A stretch of 64,000 nt of DNA from Zobellia laminariae (GTDB lineage: Bacteria > Bacteroidota > Bacteroidia > Flavobacteriales > Flavobacteriaceae): positions 166,283 through 230,282 of the forward strand of contig NZ_RCNS01000001.1 of the NCBI RefSeq assembly GCF_009725995.1. Direction: 5' to 3'. The notes under the pieces were generated by a model that had not been told where the DNA came from, did no database searches, and saw nothing but the letters and a program-made list of their open reading frames with translations. Made by a program: the position numbers and the translations under genes. This document shows, in pieces, positions 30,505 through 37,425 of this stretch. Within the stretch, counting starts at the first letter, position 1; each line of letters starts with the position of its first letter.

Positions 30505-30526
30505 TAGCTCTCAAACGTTAGAGCTA
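30505..30526 (+). promoter_or_regulatory. 7-bp hairpin abutting a start codon
   Basis: TAGCTCT (30505-30511) and AGAGCTA (30520-30526) with an 8-nt loop end one base before the ATG at 30528. The preceding T9SS gene also has a start-proximal hairpin. Confidence 0.4.
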
Positions 30527-30527
30527 T

Positions 30528-32342
30528 ATGAAACTCCCTCGCTATCATCTATTTATTATAGGTGTCCTTCTCGTATTTTTTAGAGGAAATGCAATAGACA
30601 ATTACCCTAATCCCTTAGTTGGCAACGAACCATTTATTACCACATGGACTACAGATAACCCTGGGACATCAGATGATAATCAGATTACCATTCCTACATT
30701 TTCTAGTGAAATTTATAATTATACAGTTGACTGGGGTGATGGTAATACTGATGCTAATGTTACTAGCGACATAACACATACTTATTCCACGGCAGGAACA
30801 TATGAGGTCTCTATCTCTGGGGAATTTCCACAGATAAATTTTCGCGATTTGGGGGACAAAGAAAAAATTATATCGGTCGTACAATGGGGAGATATTGAAT
30901 GGAAATCAATGCGTAGCGCATTTAGCGGTTGTACAAATTTAGATGTAAGAGCTACAGATTCTCCTAATTTATCGGAGGTTACCATAGTAAATGGTATGTT
31001 TTCCGGTTGTTCTTCGCTTATAGGAAATGAGTCTTTCAATAATTGGGATATGGGCATGATTATAGAAATGGAAGGTATGTTTGCTGCCGCATCACAATTC
31101 AACCAACCAATAGGAAAATGGGATGTAAGCAATGTTAAAGATATGACCGGTACATTTAGCCAAGCTACCTCATTTAACCAAACTATCGGGAATTGGAATG
31201 TTGGAAAAGTGGAAGAAATGTGGGATATGTTCGGCGGAGCAACTAGTTTTAATCAAGACATAGGAGACTGGGATGTGAGCAATGTCTTGGACATGTGTGG
31301 TATGTTCCTTCTCGCTGAGTCATTTGACCAAAACCTAAGTAAATGGAAACCCACCAGTTTACGTTCTGCCTGTTATATGTTTAACTATTCATCACTATCC
31401 ACCGCCAATTACGATGCCCTTTTAATAGGTTGGAGTGAACACAATCTTAAAACCAATGTAGATTTTGAGGCAGATAATAGTAAGTACTGTGCCGGAGAGA
31501 AAGCCAGAAACAAGTTGATTAATACCTTTGGGTGGAAAATTAATGACAAAGGATTTTTAGGTATTACAATAACTGAATTACCTAACCAAGAACATACAGA
31601 CAGCTATACTCTTCCGACGATTACAGGGACAAACTTAACCGGAAACCAAATGTATTATACAGGCCCTACTGGCACCGGTCAATCTTTTTCTTCTGGTACA
31701 ACGCTTTACGCAAGTGATTTTCCAGACTATCCCATAACACTATACATTTATGATTTTAGTGGCGCTAGTACATCAGGCTGTAATGATGAGAAAAGCTTTG
31801 AACTTACATTAAACACTATTTGTAAAAATCCAATTGCCGATAATTTAGAGTCTGCATTGAGCTGTACGAATTATACATTACCAGAACTAAGTAAAAACAA
31901 TTTCTACTATACGGAAGCCAATGCTAATGGAGAAAAACTTGAAGGAGGTAATATTATCTACAACAGCAAAACGCTGTATATCCATACGGGCTCAGGCGAC
32001 TGTTATGACGAGAATACTTTTAAAATTACAATAAACAGAAGTTTATGCGATATTGAGATTAAACCAGTTGATCCCTGCTTGGTTGAATTTCCACAATTTA
32101 TAACACCTAATGGTGATGGCCGATTTGATGTATTCAAACCCAGAAAAAATCCTTGCGGGCAATCCGGTAAATTGCATATTCTTGACAGATACGGCAGACT
32201 TGTTTATGCAACTGACGATTTATCATTGGGCTGGGACGGCACTGACAACTCACGAAAACTACCTGAAATGGATTATTGGTACCTATTCCAAAACTCTGAT
32301 TCCGGTAAAACATTTACAGGTCATTTTTCAATACTCCGATAG
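30528..32342 (+). CDS. BspA-like repeat surface protein with PKD-like domain and type-B T9SS CTD
   Basis: 604 aa. Signal peptide, then a PKD-like strand pattern with VDWGDGN and HTYSTAGTYEVS (about 60-105). It is followed by about five BspA/DUF285 repeats of the form F-x-GCTNL or FNQPIGKWDVSNVKDM (about 120-270). Two Ig-like segments come next, then the sorting domain FPQFITPNGDGRFDVFKP ending GHFSILR. BspA-type repeats occur in bacterial surface adhesins and are spread widely by transfer. It lies 105 bp after the previous T9SS gene and has its own hairpin at the start codon. An adhesive role is inferred. Confidence 0.9.
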   Translation: MKLPRYHLFIIGVLLVFFRGNAIDNYPNPLVGNEPFITTWTTDNPGTSDDNQITIPTFSSEIYNYTVDWGDGNTDANVTSDITHTYSTAGTYEVSISGEFPQINFRDLGDKEKIISVVQWGDIEWKSMRSAFSGCTNLDVRATDSPNLSEVTIVNGMFSGCSSLIGNESFNNWDMGMIIEMEGMFAAASQFNQPIGKWDVSNVKDMTGTFSQATSFNQTIGNWNVGKVEEMWDMFGGATSFNQDIGDWDVSNVLDMCGMFLLAESFDQNLSKWKPTSLRSACYMFNYSSLSTANYDALLIGWSEHNLKTNVDFEADNSKYCAGEKARNKLINTFGWKINDKGFLGITITELPNQEHTDSYTLPTITGTNLTGNQMYYTGPTGTGQSFSSGTTLYASDFPDYPITLYIYDFSGASTSGCNDEKSFELTLNTICKNPIADNLESALSCTNYTLPELSKNNFYYTEANANGEKLEGGNIIYNSKTLYIHTGSGDCYDENTFKITINRSLCDIEIKPVDPCLVEFPQFITPNGDGRFDVFKPRKNPCGQSGKLHILDRYGRLVYATDDLSLGWDGTDNSRKLPEMDYWYLFQNSDSGKTFTGHFSILR

Positions 32343-32401
32343 CTTCACCAAAAATTTCAATCCAGTCACTTTAAATCACTCATCTTTCGTAATTTTAAAG
32401 G

Positions 32402-34390
32402 ATGAAATTTAAAGTAGTCTCAGAGTTCAAACCAACAGGCGATCAGCCACATGCCATAAAGCAACTTGTAGAGGGAATGGAGGCCGGCGAAAAGTATCAA
32501 ACTCTATTGGGCGTTACTGGTTCCGGTAAAACCTTTACCGTAGCCAATGTCATTGAAGAGGTACAACGCCCTACCCTAGTGCTTGCCCATAATAAAACAC
32601 TTGCTGCGCAGTTGTATTCTGAATTCAAGCAGTTTTTTCCAGAAAATGCGGTTGAGTATTTTGTCTCTTACTATGATTATTACCAACCAGAAGCTTTTAT
32701 ACCCTCATCCGGAATTTATATAGAGAAAGATCTTTCTATAAATGAAGATATTGAAAAGTTACGTTTGAGTGCTACTTCATCTTTACTTTCCGGGCGTCGT
32801 GATGTTCTTGTGGTGGCTTCCGTTTCATGTTTATACGGTATTGGAAACCCTGTGGAATTTCAAAAGAACGTCATCACAATTAAAAAAGACCAAGTAATTG
32901 CGCGTACCAAATTTTTACATCAACTGGTGCAGAGTCTTTACTCGAGAACTACGGCAGATTTTAGAAATGGTAATTTTAGGGTAAAGGGAGACGTTGTTGA
33001 TGTTTTCCCTAGTTATGCCGATCATGCTTTCCGTATTCACTTTTTTGGTGATGAAGTTGAAGAAATAGAGGCATTTGACCCTTTTAACAATAATGTAATT
33101 GAGGTTTACGAAACTTTGAACATCTACCCTGCCAACATGTTCGTTACTTCTCCTGACATTCTCCAAGGCGCTATTCATCAAATTCAAGATGATATGGTAA
33201 AGCAGGTAGACTATTTTAAGGAAATAGGGAAACCGCTTGAAGCAAAACGCCTTGAAGAGCGCACAAGTTTTGATTTAGAAATGATTCGTGAACTGGGCTA
33301 TTGTTCTGGTATTGAAAACTATTCGCGTTATTTGGATGGTCGTCAACCAGGTACTAGACCTTTCTGTCTTTTAGATTATTTTCCAGATGATTATTTAATG
33401 GTTATTGATGAAAGTCACGTAACCATACCCCAAGTACATGCCATGTATGGTGGTGACCGTTCTAGAAAAGTGAATTTAGTAGATTACGGATTTCGACTTC
33501 CTGCGGCTATGGACAACCGCCCTTTAAAATTTGAAGAATTTGAAGCCCTTCAAAACCAGGCAATCTATGTGAGTGCTACTCCTGCAGATTATGAGTTGGA
33601 ACTAAGTCAAGGGGTGTTTGTAGAACAGGTAATTAGACCAACAGGGTTATTGGACCCTATTATTGAGGTAAGACCAAGCCAAAACCAAATTGATGACCTT
33701 GTAGAAGAAATTCAATTACGGGTAGAGAAAGATGAACGAACCTTGGTTACCACTTTGACCAAAAGAATGGCCGAAGAACTTGCCAAATATCTAACACGAA
33801 TAAATGTTCGTTGCCGTTATATTCATAGTGATGTTGATACGCTGGAAAGAGTAGAAATCATGCAAGACCTTAGAAAAGGTATTTTTGATGTGTTGATTGG
33901 AGTAAACCTACTTCGTGAAGGATTGGATTTACCTGAAGTTTCTTTGGTGGCAATTTTAGATGCGGACAAAGAAGGCTTTCTAAGAAGCAATAGATCGCTA
34001 ACTCAAACCGTTGGTAGAGCAGCAAGAAATTTAAACGGAAGAGCCATAATGTATGCCGATAAAATTACAGCGAGTATGCAGATGACTATTGACCAAACAA
34101 ACTACCGTCGCGAAAAGCAAATTGCTTATAATACAAAACATGGTCTAGTACCAAAAGCATTGAACAAAAGTTTAGATAGTGTGCTTTCAAAAAATTCGGT
34201 TTCCACATATCATTTCGAAAAAGAGGAGATGAGAGCTGCCGAACCGGACCTGGATTATTTGACGAAAGATCAAGTTGAAAAGTTGGTTCGTGAAAAAAGA
34301 AAAGCAATGGAAAAAGCCGCTAAAGAACTTGATTTTATGCAAGCCGCAAAATTGAGAGATGAGATAAAATTGCTTCAGGAAAAAGCTTAA
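32402..34390 (+). CDS. uvrB: Excinuclease ABC subunit B
   Basis: 662 aa, the usual length. UvrB is the damage-verifying helicase of nucleotide excision repair, loaded by UvrA and recruiting UvrC. Visible: Walker A GVTGSGKTFT, the beta-hairpin region YYDYYQPEAFIPSSGIYIEKD, DESH box (VIDESHV), helicase motifs VSATPADYEL, HSDVDTLER and GRAARN, and a C-terminal UVR coiled-coil (KELDFMQAAKLRDEI) that contacts UvrC. Start at the ATG giving MKFKVVSEFKPTGDQP, the standard N-terminus. It stands alone between a surface-protein gene and a long non-coding stretch. Confidence 0.97.
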   Translation: MKFKVVSEFKPTGDQPHAIKQLVEGMEAGEKYQTLLGVTGSGKTFTVANVIEEVQRPTLVLAHNKTLAAQLYSEFKQFFPENAVEYFVSYYDYYQPEAFIPSSGIYIEKDLSINEDIEKLRLSATSSLLSGRRDVLVVASVSCLYGIGNPVEFQKNVITIKKDQVIARTKFLHQLVQSLYSRTTADFRNGNFRVKGDVVDVFPSYADHAFRIHFFGDEVEEIEAFDPFNNNVIEVYETLNIYPANMFVTSPDILQGAIHQIQDDMVKQVDYFKEIGKPLEAKRLEERTSFDLEMIRELGYCSGIENYSRYLDGRQPGTRPFCLLDYFPDDYLMVIDESHVTIPQVHAMYGGDRSRKVNLVDYGFRLPAAMDNRPLKFEEFEALQNQAIYVSATPADYELELSQGVFVEQVIRPTGLLDPIIEVRPSQNQIDDLVEEIQLRVEKDERTLVTTLTKRMAEELAKYLTRINVRCRYIHSDVDTLERVEIMQDLRKGIFDVLIGVNLLREGLDLPEVSLVAILDADKEGFLRSNRSLTQTVGRAARNLNGRAIMYADKITASMQMTIDQTNYRREKQIAYNTKHGLVPKALNKSLDSVLSKNSVSTYHFEKEEMRAAEPDLDYLTKDQVEKLVREKRKAMEKAAKELDFMQAAKLRDEIKLLQEKA

Positions 34391-34702
34391 TTTTGGTCTT
34401 TTTTATTGAAAATGACAAATTTCAAACCATGCTAAATATTAAGTTCACTTACAGCACCTTTAAAACCTGATTAACAATTATATAAAACCTATTTTTAGAC
34501 AAGGCTAAAATCAGTTTTATAGCGATATTTCATACTCAAAACCACGTTACAGCACCACCTTATCTTTCTTTCAAAATATAGCTGAAAAACACATATTATT
34601 CACATACCAGCTTCGTGAATTTGATTTGAAATGACTACCTATAAAAAGTAAACAATTAGATTTTTATACGTAATCCCTCCGTTATAACATTCTTCCTTTA
34701 AC
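34391..34702. other. Non-coding stretch after uvrB
   Basis: About 310 AT-rich bases between the uvrB stop and the hsp20 terminator. I see no gene-like frame, no tRNA and no convincing terminator for uvrB. Confidence 0.6.
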
Positions 34703-34742
34703 AAAAAAAAGAAGCCCCTTGAAAATGAATCCAAGGAGCTTC
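34703..34742 (-). terminator. Terminator downstream of hsp20
   Basis: On the minus strand a GAAGCTCCTTG/CAAGGGGCTTC stem (one mismatch) is followed by eight T residues. It lies about 90 nt after the hsp20 stop. Confidence 0.75.
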
Positions 34743-34795
34743 TCCAACTAACCAACCAAACTTAAATTCCCCGATTAAAATCGGGATTATGAAAC

Positions 34796-34816
34796 GTTTT
34801 ATCTTAACGATAAAAC
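34796..34816 (-). other. Perfect stem-loop in the hsp20 3' region
   Basis: GTTTTATC and GATAAAAC form an 8-bp stem with a 5-nt loop, 15 nt past the hsp20 stop. A second small stem, CCCGAT/ATCGGG, lies at 34770-34785. Neither has a T-run, so they may stabilise the mRNA 3' end ahead of the true terminator. Confidence 0.4.
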
Positions 34817-34830
34817 AACCAATCTAACAA

Positions 34831-35256
34831 TTACTTTAACTCAATAAGACGCTTTGGTTTTGGCAGAGCTTCCTCTTTTTTCGGTAACTCAACCTTTAAA
34901 ACACCATCAACATAATCAGCTTTTATAGCATCTACATTAATTGATTCCGGAAGTGTAAAAGCTCTTTTAAAAGATGAAAACCTAAACTCGCGACGCGTAT
35001 AATTTTCTTCTTTTACTTCTTCTTCATTCTTAAATTCAGACGAAATAGTTAAAAGTTCATTATCCACTTCAATATTAAAATCTTCTTTTTTTCTACCCGG
35101 CACAATCAACTCAAGGTCAAAACTCTTTTCATTATCCTTAATGTTTACAGCAGGAGAATTTCCGCTTGTATTCTCCATACCACCAAACCAATCAGGCTTG
35201 AAAATTTCGTTCATTAATGATGGGAACGCTAAATTATTTCTCTTTACTACACTCAT
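34831..35256 (-). CDS. Hsp20/alpha-crystallin small heat-shock protein
   Basis: 141 aa. An alpha-crystallin domain runs from about NIKDNEKSFDLELIVPG through the typical TISSEF, FRREF-like segment (YTRREFRFSSFKRAF) to YVDGVLKVELPKKE. An ATP-independent holdase that keeps unfolding proteins soluble. The C-terminal oligomerisation motif (I/V-x-I/V) is only approximate (RLIELK). An unusually repeat-rich upstream region suggests regulation. Confidence 0.95.
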   Translation of the reverse strand: MSVVKRNNLAFPSLMNEIFKPDWFGGMENTSGNSPAVNIKDNEKSFDLELIVPGRKKEDFNIEVDNELLTISSEFKNEEEVKEENYTRREFRFSSFKRAFTLPESINVDAIKADYVDGVLKVELPKKEEALPKPKRLIELK

Positions 35257-35321
35257 GATATTTATATTTTGAATTAAACTTCAATTTCAATGGTTAAAGT
35301 CAAAATACATACCATTCCCAA

Positions 35322-35398
35322 AAACATGTCTTTTTGACATGTTTAACGTTTATTTATATGACTAAATGTCATTTACAATAGTTTTTGTATGACATTTT
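35322..35398. promoter_or_regulatory. Cluster of TGACAT/ATGTCA palindromes upstream of hsp20
   Basis: AAACATGTC-N5-GACATGTTT (35322-35344) is a perfect 9-bp inverted repeat. ATGAC-TAAAT-GTCAT (35358-35372) is a second palindrome, and ATGACATTTT (35389-35398) a third site. The first lies about 66 bp before the hsp20 start and overlaps where a -33 element would be, given TATTTTG at 35307-35301 on the minus strand. Confidence 0.5.
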
Positions 35399-35508
35399 AA
35401 GTTTTGCACATCATTTAGTGTTCTCCTATCCCTTAACTAGTTATGATTCTTTTGCAAGGGTATGGTTCTAAGTGTTATTTGTAATACCTTGCTAAAAAAT
35501 TCAAGGCC

Positions 35509-35883
35509 ATGACCAACAATGATGTACTCAAGAAGCTTAGAGTAGCCCTAATGTTCAGGGATGATGATATAATTGATGTTTTGAAACTTGTAGATTTCAA
35601 AATCAGTAAAAGCGAATTAGGAGCCTTTTTTAGAAAAGATGACCACCCTAATTATATGGAATGTGGGGACCAAGTATTACGTAATTTCTTAAACGGTCTG
35701 GTCATTTATTTAAGAGGAACCAAAGAAAATCCAAAAACCCCAGGAGAAGTTCTTTCCAAAAAAGTAATCAAACCTGCTGCTAAGGTTAATCATACAAAAA
35801 GACCTGATTTCAAGACACAACAAGAGAGAAGGGTCAATAAAGATATTACGAACGTAAAATATAAGAACAAAAAAAAATCTTGA
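35509..35883 (+). CDS. DUF1456 (YehS-like) family protein
   Basis: 124 aa. The opening TNNDVLKKLRVALMFRDDDIIDVLKLVDF and the second half-repeat with YMECGDQVLRNFLNGLV match the DUF1456 family, whose members carry two copies of a short helical repeat. The tail is a basic, probably disordered extension (KVNHTKRPDFKTQQERR). Function unknown. It is slightly shorter than E. coli YehS as I remember it. Confidence 0.82.
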   Translation: MTNNDVLKKLRVALMFRDDDIIDVLKLVDFKISKSELGAFFRKDDHPNYMECGDQVLRNFLNGLVIYLRGTKENPKTPGEVLSKKVIKPAAKVNHTKRPDFKTQQERRVNKDITNVKYKNKKKS

Positions 35884-35929
35884 GCTCGATGATGAGTCGT
35901 ACTCAGGACTTAAGTTCTTGCAACAGGGC

Positions 35930-36265
35930 TTAGCCTGCTATGCGCACAGGCATAGTATAGGTTCTGCCCACTTTGTAATCCTGCACATTTACTTTCTGGT
36001 AATTAAGCTTCTCTTTAACAAAGATTTCCATAACCTCATTACCTGCGTTAACGGTAAGAATTACAATCTCACGCTCTTCATTCAGTGTGAACCGCACAAA
36101 AGCGGTCATGTCTACATGGATTGACGTTAAAGAATTATCACTTAACAGCTCTGAAATTTGCACCGCTAAGCTTTTTGAAGGATTTTCATTTTCTCCGTCG
36201 TTAGCAAAAGTGTTGCCAATTGAAAGTAGCATTGCAGCTACAAAGACTAAACTAATTTTTCTCAT
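35930..36265 (-). CDS. Small exported protein, paralog of the 44616-44960 product
   Basis: 111 aa with an N-terminal signal peptide (MRKISLVFVAAMLLSIGNTFA). The mature part has ISELLSDNSL, then FTLNEEREIVILTVNAGNEVMEIFVKEKLNYQKV and GRTYTMPVRI. This matches segment by segment the other small protein at 44616-44960. The strand order and the V-x-F-x-N-E-x-E-I motif recall TonB C-terminal-like folds, but without the proline-rich TonB linker. Probably periplasmic; function unknown. It lies beside the Lrp regulator on the same strand, 136 bp downstream. Confidence 0.75.
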   Translation of the reverse strand: MRKISLVFVAAMLLSIGNTFANDGENENPSKSLAVQISELLSDNSLTSIHVDMTAFVRFTLNEEREIVILTVNAGNEVMEIFVKEKLNYQKVNVQDYKVGRTYTMPVRIAG

Positions 36266-36401
36266 GATGTATCGTTTTAAATGATTTGATGAATTACCTT
36301 AAAGACGACAGGGTCATGAGATTGTTACGAAATGTATTTATTTTAACATATCCTTGTGATTTGAACTATGCACTTCATAAGAATACGGGGCCTAAGCTAC
36401 A

Positions 36402-36863
36402 TCAACTCTCAAAATTGATATGCCTACTCATATTTTCTTCTACGGATATAAAAGATTCTATACCTCTAATACCCTCTATAGTTAGTATTGCTTCTTGATA
36501 CAGATTCCTATAGTGCAAACTGTCCTTTGCATGTACTTTAATGAATATATCATACTTACCGGTACTATGATGGATTTTAACCACTTCTTGAATTTTTGTC
36601 AATTCTTCGATCACCACCTTATACAAAAAGCTTTCTCTTAGATAGATTCCCAAGAAGACAGTCATCTTATAGCCCATCTTACTATAGTCCAAGCTTAATG
36701 TTGAACCTTTTATCACCCCCATGTTCTTCATCTTTCGGGTACGCATATGTACTGTTCCTGGTGATATACCTGCATTCTTGGCTACTTCCGTATATGGCAT
36801 CTGCGCATCGCCGGATAGCAGTGTCAATATCTTATGGTCTACTGAATCAAGTTTATCTCTCAT
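36402..36863 (-). CDS. Lrp/AsnC family transcriptional regulator
   Basis: 153 aa. N-terminal winged helix (LDSVDHKILTLLSGDAQMPYTEVAKNAGISPGTVHMR) and C-terminal RAM/AsnC effector domain (GIYLRESFLYK, KIHHSTGKYDIFIKVHAKD). This family senses amino acids and often controls the divergent neighbour. The divergent genes are a TonB receptor, an aminotransferase, a permease and alanine dehydrogenase, which is a natural amino-acid regulon. The 530-bp spacer is very AT-rich, as Lrp-type sites are. Regulation of that unit is inferred. Confidence 0.92.
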   Translation of the reverse strand: MRDKLDSVDHKILTLLSGDAQMPYTEVAKNAGISPGTVHMRTRKMKNMGVIKGSTLSLDYSKMGYKMTVFLGIYLRESFLYKVVIEELTKIQEVVKIHHSTGKYDIFIKVHAKDSLHYRNLYQEAILTIEGIRGIESFISVEENMSRHINFES

Positions 36864-37425
36864 ATGTAGTCTTTTTCTTGGTTATTTAGAGTTCTATTTT
36901 AATCCTCATCCATCAACAGCCAACCTTACTCAACTGATAATTACTTAATAAATTTCATTGTTTAGATGATTTTAGTAAAAATAGTTTAATGATTTCGAAA
37001 AAACAGATATAATTCACTAATTAAATTCGTTTTTTTATGAATATAATTAAATTTAGAGCACTTGTAATTTACGATGTCATAAAAATGCTTTTTTAGGCGT
37101 AATTCTCCAGATTGACAGGTTTTAGAATCGCAAAAAAGATAAATCTACCATATTGATCATATAATTAAATAAACCTACCTATTCGTCAGATAAAACTACT
37201 ATAACTACTTAAAACACAGTGTTTACAAGGGTTTCCTAATTTTTTTTAATCAAAAAGACGCACTAATATTGTGGTGTCGCTAAGTCATAAATAAATGACT
37301 ATCGGCACAGTAAAGTATCCGGAACTTTTCTTTAGAACTGCATTTGACCACCGTCCCCCCACGAAATGGAGAAGGTGTGGTTGGACAAATGAACAATGTT
37401 TAGTATCAACCAAAACCTTGTACTT
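36864..37425. other. Long AT-rich divergent spacer and leader of the TonB receptor gene
   Basis: About 560 bases with no gene-like frame. It holds an ATGTCATAAAAATG site at 37074, a near-consensus TAATATTG box at 37264-37271, and a structured leader that includes the 37274-37308 hairpin. Space for several Lrp/AsnC dimers is available, but I cannot assign exact sites. Confidence 0.55.
37274..37308 (+). promoter_or_regulatory. Long imperfect hairpin in the TonB receptor leader
   Basis: GTGTCG (37274-37279) pairs with CGGCAC (37303-37308), then after one mismatch TA/TA and, after a bulged A, GTCAT (37284-37288) with ATGAC (37295-37299), enclosing AAATAA. It lies just after a TAATATTG box and so near the 5' end of the expected transcript, about 120 nt before the coding start. 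Confidence 0.5.

Noticed and set aside
34391..34830. Possible small RNA or tRNA in the uvrB-hsp20 gap
   Set aside because: Only terminator-like stems are visible; no tRNA cloverleaf or promoter with a matching terminator on one strand.
36286..36498. A 70-codon plus-strand frame between the small exported protein and Lrp genes
   Set aside because: It overlaps the end of the Lrp gene antisense, has no family features and poor initiation context.
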